Shown one piece after another: positions 31,456-35,043 of a stretch of DNA of 35,043 bases. The position numbers were made by a program, and so were the translations under genes. The notes beneath the pieces were generated by a model that had not been told where the DNA came from, made no database searches, and saw only the letters and a program-made list of their open reading frames with translations. Source of the stretch: Streptomyces beigongshangae (GTDB taxonomy: Bacteria; Actinomycetota; Actinomycetes; Streptomycetales; Streptomycetaceae); the NCBI RefSeq assembly GCF_019710745.1, contig NZ_JAHKJW010000071.1, forward strand, positions 1-35,043. Reading direction: 5' to 3'. Numbering within the stretch: the stretch's first letter is position 1; every line of letters starts with the position of its first letter.

Positions 31456-32358
31456 ATGGCGCACACCCAGCACCGGACCGCGCGACACGTCCTGCGTCGC
31501 GAGATCGCCGGGACGATCGGCCTGCTCACCGACGAGCACGACTTCACTGAGATGCGACGGCGCTACCGCACCTTCGCCTCCGCCTTCGACGACCACGCGG
31601 GCTATCTGCGGCAGGTGGAGGACCTGCTCCGAACACTCGCCGACCGGGGCGGCCACACCACGGTGGCGCTCTTCGACCCCGAGGAGTACGCGGAGTTCTG
31701 CGTCGAGCACGGCCTGGACCCCGACACCGCGGCCGGCCGCACCCGTTTCACGGCGGAACTCGCCGCGACCGGCGCGACCGTCCCCTACGAGGGCCAGACC
31801 CTGGACACCCTCGTCCCCCGCCTCGTCGACGAGGCGGTCCGCCGGGCCACCTGGGAGTACGCGACCACGCTCCTGTCCCGGATCGGCACCTGCGCGTCCT
31901 GCGGCGAGGACATCGGCCGGGCGGGCTTCCTGCGCGCCTCGGACCTGCTCGTCCGCGTCCTCGAAGCGTCGGGCCCGGGCGAGCGGCACCTCGTCTGCAG
32001 CGTCTCCACCGAGCCCGAGGCACTGACGGCCGTCCTGCACGCCGACGACGACCAGGACGGCACACCGCACCTGGACGAGGCCGAAGCCCTGGAGTTCACC
32101 ACCGTCCTCGCCCTCGGCATCGCCACCCGGACCGCCGGCGGCCTCGTCATGCGCATCAGCACACCCCACAGTGCCGACCGGGTCTACGGCTGGCGCCTGC
32201 GCGGTGAGGGACTGTCCCCCCTCACCGCCGGGGAGGTCTTCGACGCCTACTGCACGGACGCCCGAACCGGCGACCTCGTCTCCCCGGAGCCGGGCGTCGA
32301 CTACTGTGCGCCACCGGACCTCGGCGACGACGGCCCCGCGACCGCGCACACGCACTGA
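31456..32358 (+). CDS. Uncharacterised protein, probably DNA-damage-inducible
   Basis: The 300-residue soluble protein is not recognised. It is acidic and mixed alpha/beta, with no TM segment. It has one CxxC (TCASCGED near residue 143) and a His-rich end (ATAHTH). The middle part (LLVRVLEASGPGERHLVCSVSTEPEALTAVLHADDDQDG) could bind a ligand, but no motif I know is complete. The ATG at 31456 follows AGGGGGAAAAG with good spacing; a GTG at 31423 would give 11 more residues. The promoter directly upstream matches the RecA-NDp consensus, so induction by DNA damage is the best clue to its role. It converges on ptsI across a hairpin terminator. Confidence 0.8.
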   Translation: MAHTQHRTARHVLRREIAGTIGLLTDEHDFTEMRRRYRTFASAFDDHAGYLRQVEDLLRTLADRGGHTTVALFDPEEYAEFCVEHGLDPDTAAGRTRFTAELAATGATVPYEGQTLDTLVPRLVDEAVRRATWEYATTLLSRIGTCASCGEDIGRAGFLRASDLLVRVLEASGPGERHLVCSVSTEPEALTAVLHADDDQDGTPHLDEAEALEFTTVLALGIATRTAGGLVMRISTPHSADRVYGWRLRGEGLSPLTAGEVFDAYCTDARTGDLVSPEPGVDYCAPPDLGDDGPATAHTH

Positions 32359-32376
32359 ACGCACGCACTGAAGACA

Positions 32377-32412
32377 CGGGGGGCGCCCCACCCTTCGGTG
32401 GAGCGCCCCCCG
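32377..32412. terminator. Bidirectional hairpin terminator between the orphan gene and ptsI
   Basis: CGGGGGGCGCCCCACC and GGTGGAGCGCCCCCCG pair over 16 bp with one mismatch and a CTTC loop. It lies between converging stop codons. Confidence 0.85.
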
Positions 32413-32429
32413 GGCCACGGGAACGGCGT

Positions 32430-34100
32430 CTACTCGCCGGACAGCACCGCCTGAGCCGCCGTGCGCGCCTCCTCGGCGCTGTCGCAGGCCCGCGCGGCCG
32501 CCGCCGCCCGCCGGCACTGCGCGAGCGTGTACTTGGCCAACGCCGCACGCACGTAGGGAATCGACGCCGCACCCATGGAGAGGGAGGTGACGCCCAGACC
32601 GGTCAGCACGCACGCGAGCAGCGGGTCCGAAGCGGCCTCACCGCAGACGCCACAGCTCCTGCCCTCCGCCGACGCCGCCTCGGCGGACACCGCGACCAGG
32701 TCGAGCAGCGCGGGCTGCCACGGGTCCTGAAGCCGGGACACGGCACCCACCTGACGGTCGGCGGCGAAGGTGTACTGCGCGAGGTCGTTGGTCCCCAGCG
32801 ACAGGAACTCGACCTCCCGCAGGATCGAGCGCGCCCGCAGGGCGGCCGAAGGGATCTCGACCATGGCGCCGAACTTCGCCCGCAGACCGGCCGCACGGCA
32901 CGCGTCGGCGAACGCCTTGGCGTCCGCGCGGTCCGCGACCATCGGAGCCATCACCTCGAGGTGGACGGGCAGCCCCTCGGACGCCTCCGACAGCGCCGTC
33001 AGCTGCGTCCGCAGCACCTCGGGGTGGTCGAGCAGCGACCGCAGACCGCGCACGCCCAGAGCGGGGTTCGGCTCGTCGGCCGGCGTCAGGAAGTCGAGCG
33101 GCTTGTCGGCGCCCGCGTCGAGCACGCGCACCACGACCCGCCCCTCGGGGAAGGCTTCGAGCACCTGGCGGTACGCCTCGACCTGCTTCTCCCGCGACGG
33201 CGCGTTCCTGCTGTCGTCGAGGAAGAGGAACTCGGTACGGAACAGCCCCACGCCCTCGGCGCCCGCCTCGACCGCCGCCGGAACGTCCGCCGGACCACCG
33301 ATGTTGGCCAGCAGCGGCACCCGGTGCCCGTCGGAGGTCGCCCCGGGACCCGTCGACGCGGCGAGCGCGGCCCTGCGCGCGGCGGCAGCGGCCTCCATCT
33401 CGGCCTTCTTCCCGGCGCTCGGGTCCACGAAGATCTCACCGGTGCTGCCGTCCACGGCGACCGTCGTGCCCTCGGCCAGCTCGCCCGCTCCCGGCAGCGC
33501 CACCACGGCGGGTACCCCGAGGGCCCGCGCCAGGATCGCGCTGTGGCTCGTCGGGCCACCCTCCTCGGTGACGAAACCGAGCACGAGCGCCGGGTCCAGC
33601 AGCGCCGTGTCGGCCGGCGCGAGATCACGGGCGATGAGGACGTACGGCTCGTCGCTGTCGGGCACACCGGGCATCGGAACACCGAGCAGCCGCGCGACGA
33701 TGCGGTTCCGCACGTCGTCGAGGTCGGCCACGCGGCCCGCGAGGTACTCACCGGCGTTCGCCAGCAGGGCGCGGTACGCGGCGAACGCGTCGTAGACCCC
33801 CCGCTCCGCCGTGCTCCCCACCGCGATACGCCGCTCGACGTCGGCGATGAGCTCCGGGTCCTGGGCCATCATGGCCTGGGCCTCCAGGACGGCCTGCGCC
33901 TCGCCGCCCGCCAGGTTGCCGCGCGCCATCAAGTCGGCCGCCACGGCCTCCACGGCCTGACGGGCGCGCCCCTGTTCGCGCTCCGCGTCCTGCGGCGGTA
34001 TCTGCTTGGCAGGCGGTTCGAGCACCGCCGTCCCCATGTGCCGAACCTCGCCGATCGCCACACCGTGGCTCACGCCGACGCCTCGCAGCGTTGTCTCCAT
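32430..34100 (-). CDS. ptsI: PTS enzyme I (phosphoenolpyruvate-protein phosphotransferase)
   Basis: The 556-residue cytoplasmic enzyme takes phosphate from phosphoenolpyruvate and passes it to HPr. His186 in TEEGGPTSHSAILARALG is the phosphorylated residue. The C-terminal PEP-binding barrel has GVGLFRTEFLFLD, EFLSLGTNDLAQYTFAADR and the catalytic Cys region SCGVCGEAASDP. The start METTLRGVGVSHG follows GGAGACGGG. It lies 119 bp downstream of crr in the same direction; ptsH is not here, as in Streptomyces where it is elsewhere. Some candidate -10 sequences lie in that gap, so it may have its own promoter. Confidence 0.95.
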   Translation of the reverse strand: METTLRGVGVSHGVAIGEVRHMGTAVLEPPAKQIPPQDAEREQGRARQAVEAVAADLMARGNLAGGEAQAVLEAQAMMAQDPELIADVERRIAVGSTAERGVYDAFAAYRALLANAGEYLAGRVADLDDVRNRIVARLLGVPMPGVPDSDEPYVLIARDLAPADTALLDPALVLGFVTEEGGPTSHSAILARALGVPAVVALPGAGELAEGTTVAVDGSTGEIFVDPSAGKKAEMEAAAAARRAALAASTGPGATSDGHRVPLLANIGGPADVPAAVEAGAEGVGLFRTEFLFLDDSRNAPSREKQVEAYRQVLEAFPEGRVVVRVLDAGADKPLDFLTPADEPNPALGVRGLRSLLDHPEVLRTQLTALSEASEGLPVHLEVMAPMVADRADAKAFADACRAAGLRAKFGAMVEIPSAALRARSILREVEFLSLGTNDLAQYTFAADRQVGAVSRLQDPWQPALLDLVAVSAEAASAEGRSCGVCGEAASDPLLACVLTGLGVTSLSMGAASIPYVRAALAKYTLAQCRRAAAAARACDSAEEARTAAQAVLSGE

Positions 34101-34219
34101 GTCACCCGTCTCCGATAGAGCGGCAGCGCCTGCCGCCGTGATGTCGTGCCGTACCTGCTGTACCCGCCGTGCTTGATGCGCCTGCCGTCCCGTGGCCGGC
34201 GCATGCGGTCGGTGCCAGG

Positions 34220-34669
34220 TCAGTGCCAGCTGAAGAGAGCGTCGCCGACCTTGACCTCGCCGTCGACGCTGACGTCGGAGAGGGACTCCGTGGTGGCTTC
34301 GAGCGCCACGACGGGACAGACGGGGGACTTGCCGGCCGCTTCGACGGCGGCCGGGTCCCAGCGCACCACGGCCTGCCCGCGCTGCACTGTGTCCCCCTTG
34401 TTCACGAGGAGCTCGAAACCCTCGCCGTTGAGCTGCACGGTGTCGATGCCCAGGTGCGTCAGCACTCCATGACCCTCCTCGTCGACCACGACGAAGGCGT
34501 GCGGGTGGAGGGAGACGACGACACCGTCGACGGGCGACACCGCAGCGGAAGCCTCCCGGACGGGGTCGATCGCGGTACCGGGGCCCACCATGGCCCCGGA
34601 GAAGACCGGATCCGGCACTGCTGCGAGTCCGATGGCGCGTCCTGCAAGAGGGGACGTCACGGTGGTCAT
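34220..34669 (-). CDS. crr: PTS EIIA(Glc) component
   Basis: The 149-residue EIIA of the glucose family accepts phosphate from HPr and gives it to EIIB domains of sugar permeases. The two active-site His are His57 (SLHPHAFVVVDEEG) and the phosphorylated His72 (GVLTHLGIDTVQLNGEGF). The single-domain length is that of Crr. ATG at 34669 follows GGGAGG. It is upstream of ptsI, the order known in Streptomyces, where the pair serves N-acetylglucosamine uptake. It starts head-to-head with the rRNA operon control region. Confidence 0.95.
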   Translation of the reverse strand: MTTVTSPLAGRAIGLAAVPDPVFSGAMVGPGTAIDPVREASAAVSPVDGVVVSLHPHAFVVVDEEGHGVLTHLGIDTVQLNGEGFELLVNKGDTVQRGQAVVRWDPAAVEAAGKSPVCPVVALEATTESLSDVSVDGEVKVGDALFSWH

Positions 34670-34813
34670 GGGAAGCCTCCCGGGGGCGGGGATTCACTGG
34701 GGGCCGTCACTGCCTGTCCCGGACGGCGCACTGCTGAGCAGCGTAAGTCATGGGAAGTGACGGTTCCGCGCCAGAGGATCCGGTCGGCTGACGCCGCGCG
34801 CGGCGCAGACGAT
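34670..34813. other. Upstream region of crr, shared with the rRNA control region
   Basis: This first part of the 374-bp end region should hold the crr promoter on the minus strand. I see GGTGAC/TGACTT-like stretches near 34745-34770 but no firm pair. Only a half-match to the DasR site (TAGACC, 34846-34851) is visible nearby. Confidence 0.4.
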
Positions 34814-34843
34814 TTGCACCCGATCGGAGGCCCCATGTACAGT
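34814..34843 (+). promoter_or_regulatory. Upstream rRNA operon promoter
   Basis: TTGCAC (34814-34819) and TACAGT (34838-34843) are 18 bp apart, a good housekeeping-sigma promoter, directed toward the rRNA leader. Streptomyces rRNA operons have several tandem promoters. Confidence 0.65.
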
Positions 34844-34899
34844 CTTAGACCTGCCCGGGGCCGAGAGATGCGAATGTTGCGTCCCAGTCCGGCAGCACC

Positions 34900-34913
34900 C
34901 AACTGATCAGTTG
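34900..34913. promoter_or_regulatory. Perfect 14-bp palindrome among the rRNA promoters
   Basis: CAACTGATCAGTTG is fully self-complementary and lies between the two proposed rRNA promoters. It may be an operator; I know no regulator for it. Confidence 0.5.
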
Positions 34914-34975
34914 TCATCTCAGATCTTGTTCCGCATGTCCGCGGGACGATGGTCAGGGAGACGGAAAACCACTGA

Positions 34976-34981
34976 TAGAGT
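34976..34981 (+). promoter_or_regulatory. -10 element of the proximal rRNA promoter
   Basis: TGATAGAGT followed by GGGAACACGAAGGG is the sequence I recognise at the last promoter of Streptomyces rRNA operons. The start should lie near 34988. The matching -35 (GGTCAG, 34951-34956) is weak. Confidence 0.6.
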
Positions 34982-34987
34982 TTGGGA

Positions 34988-35043
34988 ACACGAAGGGAAG
35001 CGCCCGGAGGAAAGCCCGAGAGGGTGAGTACGAAGGAAGCGTC
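34988..35043 (+). ncRNA. rRNA operon leader, 5' part (continues outside window)
   Basis: GAAGGGAAGCGCCCGGAGG, then AAAGCCCGAGAGGGTGAG and GGAAGCGTC, is the conserved leader that precedes 16S rRNA in Streptomyces, used for antitermination and processing. The 16S gene should begin about 200-300 bp beyond the window edge. Recognition is from memory of the leader. Confidence 0.7.

Noticed and set aside
34838..34853. DasR operator upstream of crr
   Set aside because: Only the right half (TAGACC) matches; the left half is displaced by one base and the site overlaps an rRNA promoter -10.

Overview
The window reads as chromosomal DNA of a Streptomyces or a very close actinomycete. It has very high GC with strong third-position GC bias, many ATGA/GTGA overlaps, a cvnABCD conservon, a mycothiol-type formaldehyde dehydrogenase, a crr-ptsI pair without ptsH, and at the right end a sequence I recognise as the leader of a Streptomyces rRNA operon. 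No mobile element, CRISPR array or tRNA was seen.

Layout. (1) 1-1773: C-terminal part of a large SMC-like coiled-coil ATPase, cut by the window edge. (2) About 1.8-16 kb: a choline / glycine-betaine catabolic island. On the minus strand lie an IclR regulator, a mycothiol-dependent formaldehyde dehydrogenase, a dimethylglycine oxidase, a monomeric sarcosine oxidase, a Rieske oxygenase, a betaine-aldehyde-dehydrogenase-like protein, an APC permease and a choline-oxidase-like GMC enzyme. Divergently on the plus strand lie a Rieske ferredoxin and a ferredoxin reductase. Together they can be read as uptake, choline to betaine aldehyde to betaine, three successive demethylations to glycine, electron supply for the Rieske step, and disposal of formaldehyde. 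Two promoters flanking the IclR gene share a GTTGCGC-type motif. (3) 15.9-21.5 kb: a two-TM membrane protein divergent from a conservon (sensor-kinase-like CvnA, roadblock CvnB, DUF742 CvnC, GTPase CvnD). (4) 21.5-23.9 kb: glpF-glpK for glycerol. (5) 24.2-25.9 kb: a DUF35 / lipid-transfer thiolase pair behind a perfect palindromic operator. (6) 26.2-31.4 kb: a Zn-ribbon NUDIX hydrolase, a GH31 glycosidase and an acetoacetyl-CoA synthetase. (7) 31.4-32.4 kb: an uncharacterised protein behind a promoter matching the actinobacterial DNA-damage (RecA-NDp / PafBC-type) consensus. (8) 32.4-34.7 kb: PTS enzyme I and EIIA(Glc). (9) 34.8-35.0 kb: rRNA promoters and leader, running off the edge.

The points most worth a second look are these. 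The aldehyde dehydrogenase is in frame and full length but has lost the catalytic Glu and two NAD-site residues. An AT-rich, rare-codon island sits inside the Rieske oxygenase gene. Unrelated short tandem repeats lie at the 3' ends of at least seven genes, several spanning the gene's own stop codon. The damage-type promoter drives an orphan gene. The GH31 enzyme has Glu where the acid/base Asp is expected.
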